A DNA stretch of 64,000 bases, taken from Shinella zoogloeoides. Its GTDB lineage: Bacteria > Pseudomonadota > Alphaproteobacteria > Rhizobiales > Rhizobiaceae. The position numbers and the translations under genes were made by a program. The notes below the pieces were generated by a model. The model did not search any database, was not told the origin of the DNA, and worked only from the letters and a program-made list of their open reading frames with translations. Each line of letters begins with the position of its first letter. The first letter of the stretch is position 1. This document shows, one piece after another, positions 7,156 through 16,220 of this stretch. The stretch spans positions 1,191,501 to 1,255,500 of the forward strand of contig NZ_CP093528.1 of assembly GCF_022682305.1 (NCBI RefSeq), written 5' to 3'.

Positions 7156-7740
7156 CTATTCGTCCACGATATGCTTCAGGCCGACGCGGAAATAGTCGTA
7201 GCCGGTATACATGGTGATGAGCGCGGCGACCCAGAGCAGGGTGATGCCGATCTCGGTCGTGTAGGGCAGGACCTTGTCGCCGGCGGGGCCGGCCAGCAGG
7301 AAGGCGATGGCGAACATCTGGATCGCCGTCTTCCACTTGGCGATGCGCGTCACCGGCACGGAGACCTTGAGGTCGGCGAGATATTCGCGCAGGCCCGAGA
7401 CGAGGATTTCGCGGCACAGGATGATGATGGCGGCCCAGATCGTCCAGCCGGCGATCGTGCCGTCGGCGGCCATCAGCAGCAGCACGGAGGCGACCAGCAG
7501 CTTGTCGGCGATCGGGTCCAGCATGCGGCCGATATTCGACGTCTGGTTCCAGATGCGGGCGAGATAGCCGTCGAGATAGTCGGTGATCGAGGCGGCGACG
7601 AACAGCCAGAAGGCCGCCCAGCGCGCGAAGTCCGACGATTCCAGCCGTCCCTCGATGAAGAAGCACAGCACGATCAGGGGAACGGCCAGGATACGGCCGT
7701 AGGTGAGGAGATTCGGAATGCTATATGCGCGGGAAGCCAT
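7156..7740 (-). CDS. pgsA: CDP-diacylglycerol-glycerol-3-phosphate 3-phosphatidyltransferase
   Basis: A protein of 194 residues from the ATG at 7740 (MASRAYSIPNLLTYGRILAVPL); a longer in-frame start at 7800 is not typical. It has the CDP-alcohol phosphotransferase signature DGYLARIW...GRMLDPIADK (DG-x2-AR-x8-G-x3-D-x3-D) in the first half and about five membrane helices. It makes phosphatidylglycerol phosphate in the inner membrane, the committed step to PG and cardiolipin. It lies 124 bases after uvrC and is tightly followed by moaD-moaE. Confidence 0.96.
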   Translation of the reverse strand: MASRAYSIPNLLTYGRILAVPLIVLCFFIEGRLESSDFARWAAFWLFVAASITDYLDGYLARIWNQTSNIGRMLDPIADKLLVASVLLLMAADGTIAGWTIWAAIIILCREILVSGLREYLADLKVSVPVTRIAKWKTAIQMFAIAFLLAGPAGDKVLPYTTEIGITLLWVAALITMYTGYDYFRVGLKHIVDE

Positions 7741-7864
7741 GGATTTTTCAGTCTCGACTGTCTGTGCGGGTAGATGAGGTCTTTGTGCGAGCGTCGTCAA
7801 CCTTTGTTTCCGGCAATTCTTGGCGAATTTACGGAGGGTTGGCGGAAAAGCCGGAATATCGCCG

Positions 7865-9898
7865 TTAACCCGCCGCGTCGTCGTGGAAATGGTTGTAGAC
7901 GATCCGCGCGACGCTCTCCGAAATGCCGCCCACGGCCATCAGGTCCGCCATTGCGGCGCGCGAAACGGCCTTGGCGGTGCCGAAGTGCTGGAGCAAGGCG
8001 CGCTTGCGCGTCGGGCCGATGCCGGCGATCTCGTCGAGCGGGTTCTTGACCAGTTCCTTCTTGCGCCGCGCCCGGTGCGAGCCGATGGCGAAGCGGTGTG
8101 CCTCGTCGCGCAGGCGCTGCACGAAATAGAGCACCGGATCGCGCGGCGGCAGCGAGAAGTCGGCAATGCCCTTCATGAAGAATCGCTCGCGCCCCGCCTC
8201 GCGGTCCGCGCCCTTGGCGACGCCGATGGCGATGACCTGGTCGGTAATACCGAGCTCTTCCAGAATCGCCCGCACCGCCGTCATCTGCCCCTGGCCGCCG
8301 TCGATAAGGATGACATCGGGCCAGGCGGGGAAGGGCAGGTCCACTGCGTCCGCGCCCGGGTCGGCATTGCGGTCCGGCAGGCCCTCTTCCTTGATGAGGC
8401 GCGAGAAGCGCCGGGTCATGACCTCCTTCATCATGCCGAAGTCGTCGCCGGGCGTGATGTCGGTCGATTTGATGTTGAACTTGCGATACTGCCCCTTCAC
8501 GAAGCCTTCTGGCCCCGCCACGACCATGCCGCCCACGGCATTGGTGCCCATGATATGCGAGTTGTCGTAGATTTCGATGCGGCGCGGCACGGAGGGCAGC
8601 TTGAAAGTCGAGGCAAAACCTTCGAGCAGGCGCGACTGCGAAGCCGTTTCGGCGAGCTTGCGGCCATGCGCCTCGCGGGCATTGGCCACCACATGGTCGA
8701 CAAGGTCCTTCTTCTCGCCGCGTTGCGGCACGGAGATCGTCACCTTGTAGTTGGACCGCTCGGAGAGCGCCTGCGAGAGCAGGTCGATTTCCTCGACCGG
8801 CTCGGACAGCAGAATCTGCCGCGGACAGGGCTTGTCGTCGTAGAACTGGGCAAGGAAGGCGTTGAGCACTTCCGCGCCGGTAAGCTGCGGGTCGGCCTTG
8901 GGGAAATAGGCGCGGTTGCCCCAGTTCTGCCCGGTGCGGAAGAAGAAGACCTGGATGCAGGAAACGCCGCCCTCGTGATGGATGGCGAAGACGTCGGCCT
9001 CTTCCACGCCGGCCGGGTTGATGCCCTGATGGCTCTGGACGTGCGAAAGCGCCGCCAGCCGGTCGCGATAGACGGCAGCGCGCTCGAAATCGAGGTCCTG
9101 CGATGCGGCGTTCATGGCCTCGGCCATCTGCGCCTTCACCTTCTGGCTCTTGCCGGAGAGGAAGTCCTTCGCCTCCTGCACCAGCTCGGCATAGTCCCGG
9201 TCGCTGATCTCATGGGTGCAGGGCGCGGAGCAGCGCTTGATCTGATAGAGCAGGCACGGCCGGCTGCGCGTCTCGAAGACGCTGTCCGTGCAGGTGCGCA
9301 GAAGAAAGGCGCGTTGCAGCGAATTGATGGTGCGCCCTACGGCGCCCGCCGAGGCGAAGGGGCCGAAATAGTCGCCCTTGCGGCTGCGCGCGCCGCGATG
9401 CTTGAAGATCGCCGGTGCGCGGCTGTCGCCTGTCAGGAGGATGTAGGGGAAGGACTTGTCGTCGCGCAGAAGCACGTTGAAGCGCGGGCGCAGGCGCTTG
9501 ATGAGATTCGCCTCCAGCAGCAGCGCCTCGGTCTCGGTGCGCGTGGTGACGAATTCCATGTTCGCCGTCAGGCGAATCATCTGGGTGATGCGGTTGGAGT
9601 GGCCGCGGCCCTGCGCATAGTTCGTCACGCGCTTCTTCAGGCTGCGCGCCTTGCCGACATAGAGCACGTCGCCATCGGCGTTGAACATGCGGTAGACGCC
9701 CGGGCTGTTCGGCAGGCGCTTGACGAAGAGCTGGATCAGCTCGGCCCCGATCAGGCCTTCCGGCGCGTCGCCGCCCTCGTTCCAGTCTATGCCGGACGCG
9801 GCGACGCCTTCGGGCGGGCTTTCCTGAAGCTCGTCCTCATCGTCGGTCTCGTTCTCGTCATAGAGGATGCCGCCATCCTCCACCTTCCGGCCGTTCAT
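7865..9898 (-). CDS. uvrC: Excinuclease ABC subunit C
   Basis: A protein of 677 residues, longer than the roughly 610 of E. coli because of an acidic N-terminal extension of about 50 residues ([16 protein letters not shown]). Order: GIY-YIG nuclease (PGVYRMF...[14 protein letters not shown]), a Cys-rich segment ([13 protein letters not shown]), UVR motif ([12 protein letters not shown]), the RNase-H-like 5' nuclease ([10 protein letters not shown] and [11 protein letters not shown]) and C-terminal helix-hairpin-helices ([17 protein letters not shown]). It makes both incisions of nucleotide excision repair with UvrA/UvrB. The ATG at 9898 overlaps the stop of the upstream SDR gene by four bases. 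Confidence 0.97.
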   Translation of the reverse strand: MNGRKVEDGGILYDENETDDEDELQESPPEGVAASGIDWNEGGDAPEGLIGAELIQLFVKRLPNSPGVYRMFNADGDVLYVGKARSLKKRVTNYAQGRGHSNRITQMIRLTANMEFVTTRTETEALLLEANLIKRLRPRFNVLLRDDKSFPYILLTGDSRAPAIFKHRGARSRKGDYFGPFASAGAVGRTINSLQRAFLLRTCTDSVFETRSRPCLLYQIKRCSAPCTHEISDRDYAELVQEAKDFLSGKSQKVKAQMAEAMNAASQDLDFERAAVYRDRLAALSHVQSHQGINPAGVEEADVFAIHHEGGVSCIQVFFFRTGQNWGNRAYFPKADPQLTGAEVLNAFLAQFYDDKPCPRQILLSEPVEEIDLLSQALSERSNYKVTISVPQRGEKKDLVDHVVANAREAHGRKLAETASQSRLLEGFASTFKLPSVPRRIEIYDNSHIMGTNAVGGMVVAGPEGFVKGQYRKFNIKSTDITPGDDFGMMKEVMTRRFSRLIKEEGLPDRNADPGADAVDLPFPAWPDVILIDGGQGQMTAVRAILEELGITDQVIAIGVAKGADREAGRERFFMKGIADFSLPPRDPVLYFVQRLRDEAHRFAIGSHRARRKKELVKNPLDEIAGIGPTRKRALLQHFGTAKAVSRAAMADLMAVGGISESVARIVYNHFHDDAAG

Positions 9899-10683
9899 TC
9901 CGCTATTCCCCAGACATCGGGTGTTTCCCAGGCAAGATGCTGCCCGCCGTCGAGCGCTATCATTTGCCCCGTAATGGAAGGCGTGTCGAACAAAAAGCGA
10001 ACCGTGCGTCCAAATTCGTCCAGTGAAGGCCCGCGCCGGAGGATCAATCCCTCCACCTGCGCCCGGAAGGCCGCGTCGTCCTGCCGCTCGCTCGGCAGCG
10101 AGGGGCCGGGGCCGATGGCGTTGACGCGCACGCGTGGCGCAAAGCCCTGAGCCATGGTGCGCGTCGCCATCCACAGCGCCGATTTCGACAGGGTGTAGGA
10201 ATAGTAGCGCGGCGTGGGATTCCAGACGCGCTGGTCGATGATGTTGACGATGGAGCCGGACATCTCGTCCGGAAGCTGCCGTACGAAATCGCGGGCGAGA
10301 ATGGAGGGGGCCTTCACATGGACGGCGAAATGCCGGTCGAGAAGCGTATCGTCGAAGGCCTCGACCGTATCGGGCCGGAAGACGGAGGCGTTGTTGACGA
10401 GCAGGTCGAGCGGACCGAGCGCAGCGGTCGCTGCCTTGATGAGCCGTCCCGTCGCCGCGCCGTCGGCAAGGTCGCATCGCACGGCGACGGCTCTTCCTCC
10501 CTCGGCATCGATGCGGCGGGCAATGGCCTCCGCCTCCGCGATGGATTCGTTCGCATGGATGGCGACCGCGAAACCGTGCGCCGCCAGATTCTCGACGATG
10601 GCCTTGCCGATGCGCCTTGCGCCGCCCGTCACGAGGGCCGTCTTCAGGGGCTTGTTCAAGAAATATCCGTCCTGCCGATTCAT
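9895..10683 (-). CDS. Short-chain dehydrogenase/reductase, pteridine-reductase-like
   Basis: A classical SDR of 262 residues: cofactor loop TGGARRIG (about 19-26), NNAS near 97, catalytic Tyr and Lys in YTLSK (about 165-169). The R-R in the glycine loop (TG-x3-R-x-G) is the feature that marks pteridine/dihydromonapterin reductases (FolM/PTR1), so an NADPH-dependent pterin reductase is a reasonable guess. Its stop overlaps the uvrC start (ATGA), a linkage seen in other rhizobia as far as I recall. The AT-rich 334-bp divergent region lies upstream. Confidence 0.85.
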   Translation of the reverse strand: MNRQDGYFLNKPLKTALVTGGARRIGKAIVENLAAHGFAVAIHANESIAEAEAIARRIDAEGGRAVAVRCDLADGAATGRLIKAATAALGPLDLLVNNASVFRPDTVEAFDDTLLDRHFAVHVKAPSILARDFVRQLPDEMSGSIVNIIDQRVWNPTPRYYSYTLSKSALWMATRTMAQGFAPRVRVNAIGPGPSLPSERQDDAAFRAQVEGLILRRGPSLDEFGRTVRFLFDTPSITGQMIALDGGQHLAWETPDVWGIAE

Positions 10684-11017
10684 TTGATTAACCGGTCAAA
10701 GATATAGACATCTCTGCGCAGGCTTAAACTCCCCCTGAAAATTGGTTGCAGAAAAATTAACTGCAAAAGGTGCTTCGAAGTAATTTGGAGTATATTTTAT
10801 CGTATTCTTGGTTTGTTGAAATCGTGGTTAATGAATTCCCTGTTGTTCAAAAGTCACATCCCATTTGTGCCGCGTGTCTGCCACAATCATTTCACATTTT
10901 GGCTCTTTCATTTCCTCAATCTTTATTCAAATTCCCCTCAACCGGGCGGGACTGAACAGGAATGACGATGCCCGAAAGCCTCCCAAGAGAGGGCGTCGTT
11001 TAGTAAAGGAGAATAAC
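10684..11017. promoter_or_regulatory. AT-rich divergent promoter region and long leader of the outer membrane protein gene
   Basis: 334 bases without a credible gene, clearly richer in A and T than anything else in the window, especially about 10725-10935. It must hold the promoters of the SDR-uvrC pair (left) and of the outer membrane protein gene (right). The right gene has a strong ribosome site, AAAGGAG, at about 11005-11011. I could not fix -35 and -10 boxes with confidence. The low GC is typical of strongly transcribed porin-type leaders and of regions bound by nucleoid proteins. Confidence 0.5.
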
Positions 11018-11656
11018 ATGCGTACACTTATCGCCACCCTCATCGCTTCGACCGTTTCCATGGTCGCCTTCCAGGCCGCTCACGCCGCTGACGCCATCGA
11101 CGAAGTTCCGCAGGCTCCGGCCGCTGAATATTCCGAGCCGGTCGTCAAGAACTGGTCGGGCGCCTATGTCGGTGGTAACGCCACCTGGCAGAAGGGCAAG
11201 TTCAACGGCCAGGATCAGGATCGCGGCCATGCCCTCGGCGGCGGCCTCTACGGCGGTTACAACATGCAGAGCGGCCAGCTCGTCTACGGTGCCGAAGCCG
11301 ACCTCAACTACTCGGGCGTCGACAACAACTCGCATGGCTTCACCGCCAAGCAGGGCGCGAACGGCTCGATCCGCGGCCGCGTCGGTGTCGACCTGAACCC
11401 GGTTCTCGTCTACGGCACGGGTGGTGTCGCCGCCTCGAACGTTGAAGTCGAGACGAATGCGGGCGCCAAGGACGATGCGACCCTGCTCGGCTGGACCGCC
11501 GGCGCCGGCGTCGAAGCCTTCGTCACGGACAACGTCACGGCTCGCGTCGAATACCGCTACAGCGACTACGGCAAGAAGACCTTCCACGGTGCGAACGGCC
11601 AGCGCAGCGGCTTCGAAGACCACAGCATCCGCGTCGGTATGGGCGTGAAGTTCTAA
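11018..11656 (+). CDS. Outer membrane beta-barrel protein, Omp25/Omp31/RopB family
   Basis: A protein of 212 residues with a Sec signal peptide ending AAHAA (residues about 1-24), then an acidic Pro-rich linker and an eight-strand barrel. The barrel has alternating patterns such as WSGAYVGGNATW, GGGLYGGYNMQ, ARVEYRYSDYGK and the C-terminal RVGMGVKF ending in Phe, as BamA substrates do. This is the abundant 25-31 kDa outer membrane protein family of Rhizobiales (Omp25/31, RopB). The ATG at 11018 follows AAAGGAG; the frame is open back to 10865 but that part is non-coding leader. A strong terminator follows 25 bases after the stop. Confidence 0.93.
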   Translation: MRTLIATLIASTVSMVAFQAAHAADAIDEVPQAPAAEYSEPVVKNWSGAYVGGNATWQKGKFNGQDQDRGHALGGGLYGGYNMQSGQLVYGAEADLNYSGVDNNSHGFTAKQGANGSIRGRVGVDLNPVLVYGTGGVAASNVEVETNAGAKDDATLLGWTAGAGVEAFVTDNVTARVEYRYSDYGKKTFHGANGQRSGFEDHSIRVGMGVKF

Positions 11657-11680
11657 GCCTTAAAGGCTCTGGAAATACGG

Positions 11681-11711
11681 AAAAGGCCGCGGAGCGATCC
11701 GCGGCCTTTTT
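11681..11711 (+). terminator. Intrinsic terminator of the outer membrane protein gene
   Basis: AAAAGGCCGCGGA, a short loop, then TCCGCGGCCTTTTT: a 12-bp GC-rich stem with A-run and T-run, so it can work in both directions, also for the convergent GST gene ending at 11719. Confidence 0.92.
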
Positions 11712-11718
11712 GCTGTGC

Positions 11719-12309
11719 TCAATCCTTGAACTTTGCGTAGTCGGGGAAGACGGCCTCGAAGCGGGCGAGGTAGCGCTTCAGCTTCGGCCGGCCGCGCTGC
11801 CATTTTCCGGCAAAGCGCAGACCGATGTAGCGCAGCATGGCGGCGAGCGCGAAGTGGCCGGCATTCGGCTTCTTGCCGAGACGCGGCATGTTGGCCTCCA
11901 GATGGTCGAGCGTGCGTTCCACCTTCTGCCACTGGCGGTCGATCCACGGCTGGTGGATCTTCTCCTCCGGCCGGGCGCGGCGCTCGTAGACGATGGCGAG
12001 CAGGCTGTCGCAGACGCCGTCGGCGGTCGCTTCCAGCACGTCGACCTCCGTGCGCTTGACGCTATTGCGCGGATAGAGCGAACCGCGCGTCTGGCGGTCG
12101 ATGTAATTCATGATCGCGCGGCTGTCGTAGACGGCGAGGCCGTCGTCGGTCAGGAGCGTCGGAATCTTGCCGAGAGGGTTGGCCGCCAGAAGCTCGGCCG
12201 GGTCGGCATTGGTGTCGACCGCCACCGATTCGGCCGGAAGGCCGGCATAGAGCGCGGCCATGCGCACCTTGGTGGAATAGGGCGAGGCGTCGGAATAGAA
12301 GATCTTCAT
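11719..12309 (-). CDS. Glutathione S-transferase family protein
   Basis: A protein of 196 residues from the ATG at 12309 (MKIFYSDASPYSTKVRMAAL). It has an N-terminal thioredoxin-like domain with SPYSTKVR in the active-site loop, cis-Pro region GKIPTLLTDDG and the Glu/Asp-Ser pair in VYDSRAIMNYID, then a helical C-terminal domain. The Ser/Tyr-rich active loop (DASPYS) suggests a Ser-type GST. The gene lies 15 bases after the RNase T2 gene on the same strand. No substrate can be given. Confidence 0.88.
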   Translation of the reverse strand: MKIFYSDASPYSTKVRMAALYAGLPAESVAVDTNADPAELLAANPLGKIPTLLTDDGLAVYDSRAIMNYIDRQTRGSLYPRNSVKRTEVDVLEATADGVCDSLLAIVYERRARPEEKIHQPWIDRQWQKVERTLDHLEANMPRLGKKPNAGHFALAAMLRYIGLRFAGKWQRGRPKLKRYLARFEAVFPDYAKFKD

Positions 12310-12323
12310 GGGCGGTTCCTGTT

Positions 12324-13052
12324 CTAGCGGATGGGCGGCTGTTCGATGGTCTTGGCGCGGCAGGCGGCGCGGTCGACGGCGGGGCAGGGACGGAAGGAAA
12401 GATCGGCATTCATGCAGATGCGGACCTCTTCCAGTTGCCCGTCGGCGCAGGTGACGGCGATGCCTCCGGCGGAGAGGCCGGAATTGGCGGCAATGAAGGC
12501 CTTTTCCACGGCTTCGGGCGCAAGACGCCGGCCGCCGTGCTGTTCTTCCAGTTCGGCGGGAATGCGGACGCGCTCGAAGGCGGCGCGGGTCACGGCGAAG
12601 TAGTCCTTCTGGCCAAGGCCGGAGCAACTGCCGTGCTTGCGCCATTGATGGCCGATCAGCCCCATGGAGGGAATGATGTCGAGCACGGTGCGGCCAAGGC
12701 TTTCCGGCACGCGGTCCGATTCCCGCGTCGAACAGTATTCTGGATAGCCGCGCTCGTTCTGCGGCCACAGGCCATGCACGATGAAGCCGTTGTCCTCGCC
12801 GCGCCGGCACTGCTGCGTCCTGCCGCTCGAATCGTTTTCGGCGCACCAGGTCGGCGACCACGAAAGCGACAGCACGTAGAAATCGAAGCCCTTGCCGAGC
12901 GGCACCTGCGTCCGTTTCTCCGGCGCGGCCCGATCCGTTCCCGCCTTCGGCTTCTCTGCGGGCTTTTCTTCACTGCAGCCGGCAAGCATGGCCAGCCCGG
13001 CGAGCAGCAGCCAGGCGGAGCGCGCAGCGATGGAGGAGGGCAGCCGGATCAT
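12324..13052 (-). CDS. Ribonuclease T2 family lipoprotein
   Basis: A protein of 242 residues. The lipoprotein signal has lipobox LAGC with Cys26, then a Lys/Pro linker. The RNase T2 fold shows both conserved active-site segments: CAS1 FIVHGLWPQ (H93) and CAS2 GHQWRKHGSCSG (H135, K139, H140). The residue that is Glu105 in RNase Rh, next to the first CAS2 His, is Gln136 here. Several cysteines (70, 82, 107, 143) fit the disulfides of the family. The role would be RNA scavenging in the periplasm or at the outer membrane. It is followed closely by the GST gene. Confidence 0.9.
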   Translation of the reverse strand: MIRLPSSIAARSAWLLLAGLAMLAGCSEEKPAEKPKAGTDRAAPEKRTQVPLGKGFDFYVLSLSWSPTWCAENDSSGRTQQCRRGEDNGFIVHGLWPQNERGYPEYCSTRESDRVPESLGRTVLDIIPSMGLIGHQWRKHGSCSGLGQKDYFAVTRAAFERVRIPAELEEQHGGRRLAPEAVEKAFIAANSGLSAGGIAVTCADGQLEEVRICMNADLSFRPCPAVDRAACRAKTIEQPPIR

Positions 13053-13126
13053 CGGTGGGCTGCGGAGAAAGGCGTCATGAAGGTCTCCCGGTTCGGCGCG
13101 CGATTGTTGCCGCCGAACGCCAAAGG

Positions 13127-13987
13127 TCAAGAGGCCTTCGTTTCCCCCGCAAGCCAGAAGGCGCGCGCCGAGGCGAAGCGGTCCTGCGCCAGCTTTTCCT
13201 TGAGGAAGGGCAGCAGCACGTCGAGCTCCTGCTTCAGCGTGAAGGGCGGGTTGACGACGATGAGGCCGGAGCCGGTCAGCCCCGTCGTTTCGCGGTCGCT
13301 CTTCACGGAAAGCTCGGCGCACAGCATCTTGGGAATGCCCGTCTCCTTCAGCGCCTTGTGGAAGGCGGCGATCGGCGCATTCTTCTTCAGCGGATACCAC
13401 AGGCAATAGACCCCGCCGGCAAAGCGGCGCACGGCCTTTTCCAGTCCGTCCACCAGCCGCTCGTATTCGCCCTCGATCTCGAAGGGCGGGTCGACCAGCA
13501 CGATGCCGCGCTTCTCCTTCGGCGGCAGATGCGCGCCGAGCGAGAGCCAGCCGTCGAGATGCGTGACGCGGCTCTGGAAGTCACCGTCGAAGAGGCGATG
13601 CAGCGTCTCGTAATCATCGGGATGCAGTTCCATGGCCGAAAGCCGGTCCTGCGGGCGGAAGAGCATGCGGGCAAGTTTTGGCGAGCCCGGATAATGGGTT
13701 AACCCGCCCTGCGGATTCAATTCCTGAATGACCTTCAGATAGGGCGCGAGGATTTCAGCCACCGCGGGGGGCATGTCGCTTTCGAGAAGCCGGCCGATCC
13801 CGTCCAGCCATTCGCCGGTCTTCTGCGCCTCTTCGCTGGAAAGGTCGTAGAGGCCGATGCCCGCATGGGTGTCGAGCACGCGGAACGCCTTGTCCTTGCC
13901 CTGCATATAGGTGACGAGGCGCGCCAGCACGGCATGTTTGAGCACATCCGCGAAGTTGCCGGCGTGGTAGATATGGCGATAGTTCAT
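13127..13987 (-). CDS. rlmJ: 23S rRNA (adenine-2030 N6)-methyltransferase RlmJ
   Basis: A protein of 286 residues starting MNYRHIYHAGNFADVLKHAV, the near-invariant RlmJ/YhiR start. The SAM-binding site is in LDTHAGIGLYDL and the catalytic motif in IVLVDPPFE (DPPF). It methylates N6 of A2030 in 23S rRNA before ribosome assembly. The start ATG at 13987 is confirmed by this conserved N-terminus although the frame continues open for a long way antisense to the next gene. It is divergent from the molybdopterin oxidoreductase with a 102-bp gap. Confidence 0.96.
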   Translation of the reverse strand: MNYRHIYHAGNFADVLKHAVLARLVTYMQGKDKAFRVLDTHAGIGLYDLSSEEAQKTGEWLDGIGRLLESDMPPAVAEILAPYLKVIQELNPQGGLTHYPGSPKLARMLFRPQDRLSAMELHPDDYETLHRLFDGDFQSRVTHLDGWLSLGAHLPPKEKRGIVLVDPPFEIEGEYERLVDGLEKAVRRFAGGVYCLWYPLKKNAPIAAFHKALKETGIPKMLCAELSVKSDRETTGLTGSGLIVVNPPFTLKQELDVLLPFLKEKLAQDRFASARAFWLAGETKAS

Positions 13988-14089
13988 GGAGCGCTGCCCG
14001 AAATCATCCGCAATGATGCGTCGATGAATTGTTGCGATGGTGACACGATTTGCCTTTTGGGCCTTTGCGCTCTGCAATATAGAAAAGCC

Positions 14090-16204
14090 ATGAACGTTGC
14101 GACCCCCCATCTCGGAAAACCGCGGATCGGCCATTCGGCCTGCCCGCATGACTGTCCCTCCACCTGCGCGCTCGATGTCGAGATAAGTGCGGACGGCCGC
14201 ATGGGCCGCGTGAAAGGCAGCCCCGACAACAGCTACACCGCCGGCGTCATCTGCGCCAAGGTCGCCCGCTATGCCGAACGTCTCTACCATCCCGACCGGC
14301 TGATGAAGCCGCTCGTCCGCAAGGGCGACAAGGGCGGCGGGGAATGGGGCGACATCTCCTGGGAAGCCGCGCTCGACGCCATCGCCGAGAACTTCGTCAA
14401 GGCCGAGCAGGCCTATGGCAGCGAGGCCGTCTGGCCTTACTACTACGCCGGCACGATGGGCCTCGTGCAGCGCGATTCCATCGATCGCCTGCGCCACGCC
14501 AAACGCTATTCCGGTTTCTTCGGCTCGATCTGCACCAATCCCGCCTGGACCGGCTACACCATGGGCGCCGGCACACTGCGCGGCCCGGATCCGCGCGAGA
14601 TGGCGAAGTCCGACTGTGTCGTCATCTGGGGCACCAACCCGGTCTCCACGCAGGTCAACGTGATGACCCACGCCATCAAGGCCCGCAAGGAGCGCGGCGC
14701 GAAGATCGTCGTGGTCGACATCTACGACAACCCGACGATGAAGCAGGCCGATCTCGCGTTGAAGCTGCGCCCCGGCACCGATGCCGCGCTCGCCTGCGCC
14801 GTCATGCATGTCGCCTTCCGCGACGGCTACGCCGACCGCGCCTATATGGAAAAATTCGCCGACGACCCGGCCGGCCTCGAAGCGCATCTCGCGACCCGCA
14901 CCCCGCAATGGGCCGCCGATATCACCGGCCTTTCCGTCGAGGAGATCGAGGCCTTCGCAGCGCTCGTCGGTCGCACGAAGAAGAGCTATTTCCGCCTCGG
15001 CTACGGCTTTACCCGCAGTCGCAACGGCGCGGTGTCCATGCATGCGGCGCTTTCCATCGCCACCGTGCTCGGCTCCTGGCAATATGAGGGCGGCGGCGCC
15101 TTCCACAGCAATTCGGATATCTTCCACCTGCGCAAGGCCGAGCTGACGCTGGCCAGGATGGTGGACCCCGATATCCGCATGCTCGACCAGTCGCAGATCG
15201 GCCGCGTCCTCACCGGCGATGCCGTGGCGCTGCGCGACCGCGGTCCCGTCACGGCCATGCTGATCCAGAATACCAACCCGGTGAACGTCGCGCCCGAACA
15301 GCGCCTCGTGAAGGAAGGATTCCTGCGCAGCAACCTCTTCGCCGCCGTGCACGAACACTTTATGACCGATACGGCAAAACTCGCCGATATCGTGCTGCCG
15401 GCCACCATGTTCGTCGAGCATGACGATATCTATCGCGGCGGCGGCCAGCAGCACATCGTGCTCGGCCCCAAGCTCGTCGAGCCGCCGCAGACCGTGCGCA
15501 CCAATCTCTTCGTCATCGAGGAACTGGCAAAACGCCTCGGCGTCGCGCACCTGCCGGGCTTCGGCCTCACCGAGCGCGAGCATATCACGCGCATGCTGCC
15601 CTATTACGAAATGGACTTCGACGGCCTGCAGCAGGAGAAGTGGATCGATTGCCAGCCGGATTTCGAGGCCGCGCATTTCGGCAAGGGTTTCGGTTTCCCG
15701 GATGGAAAATTCCGCTTCCGCCCGAACTGGACGAACACGCCGGCCCCCAACAAGCCGCCGAAAGCGCTCGGCGCCTTCGGCCCGCATGAGGAACTGCCGA
15801 CCTTCCCGGATTATGTCACCGTGATCGAGACGGTGGATGCCGAACACCCGTTCCGCCTCGCCACGTCGCCGGCCCGCAGCTTCCTCAATTCCACCTTCAC
15901 GGAAACCAAGGGCTCGAAGGATCGCGAAGGCAGGCCGGAGGTGATGATCCACCCGCAGGACGCCGAGGCCCACGCCATCGAAGCCGGCGATATCGTCCGC
16001 CTCGGCAATGTGCGCGGCGATATCCGCCTGCATGCCAGGATCACCGGCGATGCCAAGCCCGGCGTGCTGATCGCCGAAGGCATCTGGCCGAATTCCGCTC
16101 ATCTCGACGGCGAGGGCATCAATGTCCTGACCGGCGCCGATCCCGTCGCGCCCTATGGCGGCGCGGCCTTCCACGATAACCGCGTCTGGCTGCGCAAGGC
16201 CTGA
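14090..16204 (+). CDS. Molybdopterin oxidoreductase, formate-dehydrogenase-like catalytic subunit
   Basis: A protein of 704 residues. The N-terminal 4Fe-4S site is C18-x3-C22-x3-C26-x28-C55 (CPHDCPSTC and GVICAK). The Molybdopterin domain follows (VVIWGTNPVSTQ, VVVDIYDNPT), with C148 in SICTNP where a Mo-ligating Cys is expected. The molydopterin dinucleotide-binding domain is in the last 120 residues (PEVMIHPQDAEAHAIEAGD). There is no Tat or Sec signal, so it is cytoplasmic. No electron-transfer subunit is adjacent; a Nudix gene follows 16 bases after. The substrate (formate, nitrate, thiosulfate or other) cannot be read from the sequence. Confidence 0.9.
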   Translation: MNVATPHLGKPRIGHSACPHDCPSTCALDVEISADGRMGRVKGSPDNSYTAGVICAKVARYAERLYHPDRLMKPLVRKGDKGGGEWGDISWEAALDAIAENFVKAEQAYGSEAVWPYYYAGTMGLVQRDSIDRLRHAKRYSGFFGSICTNPAWTGYTMGAGTLRGPDPREMAKSDCVVIWGTNPVSTQVNVMTHAIKARKERGAKIVVVDIYDNPTMKQADLALKLRPGTDAALACAVMHVAFRDGYADRAYMEKFADDPAGLEAHLATRTPQWAADITGLSVEEIEAFAALVGRTKKSYFRLGYGFTRSRNGAVSMHAALSIATVLGSWQYEGGGAFHSNSDIFHLRKAELTLARMVDPDIRMLDQSQIGRVLTGDAVALRDRGPVTAMLIQNTNPVNVAPEQRLVKEGFLRSNLFAAVHEHFMTDTAKLADIVLPATMFVEHDDIYRGGGQQHIVLGPKLVEPPQTVRTNLFVIEELAKRLGVAHLPGFGLTEREHITRMLPYYEMDFDGLQQEKWIDCQPDFEAAHFGKGFGFPDGKFRFRPNWTNTPAPNKPPKALGAFGPHEELPTFPDYVTVIETVDAEHPFRLATSPARSFLNSTFTETKGSKDREGRPEVMIHPQDAEAHAIEAGDIVRLGNVRGDIRLHARITGDAKPGVLIAEGIWPNSAHLDGEGINVLTGADPVAPYGGAAFHDNRVWLRKA

Positions 16205-16220
16205 CGCCGAAGGGTTCTTC

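Noticed and set aside
7820..10150. Open frame of 776 codons on the plus strand
   Set aside because: It is antisense to uvrC, shows no domain, and is explained by the GC-rich third codon position of uvrC.
10770..10955. Small plus-strand frame of 61 codons in the AT-rich region
   Set aside because: No ribosome site, atypical composition, and it lies in the leader of the outer membrane protein gene.
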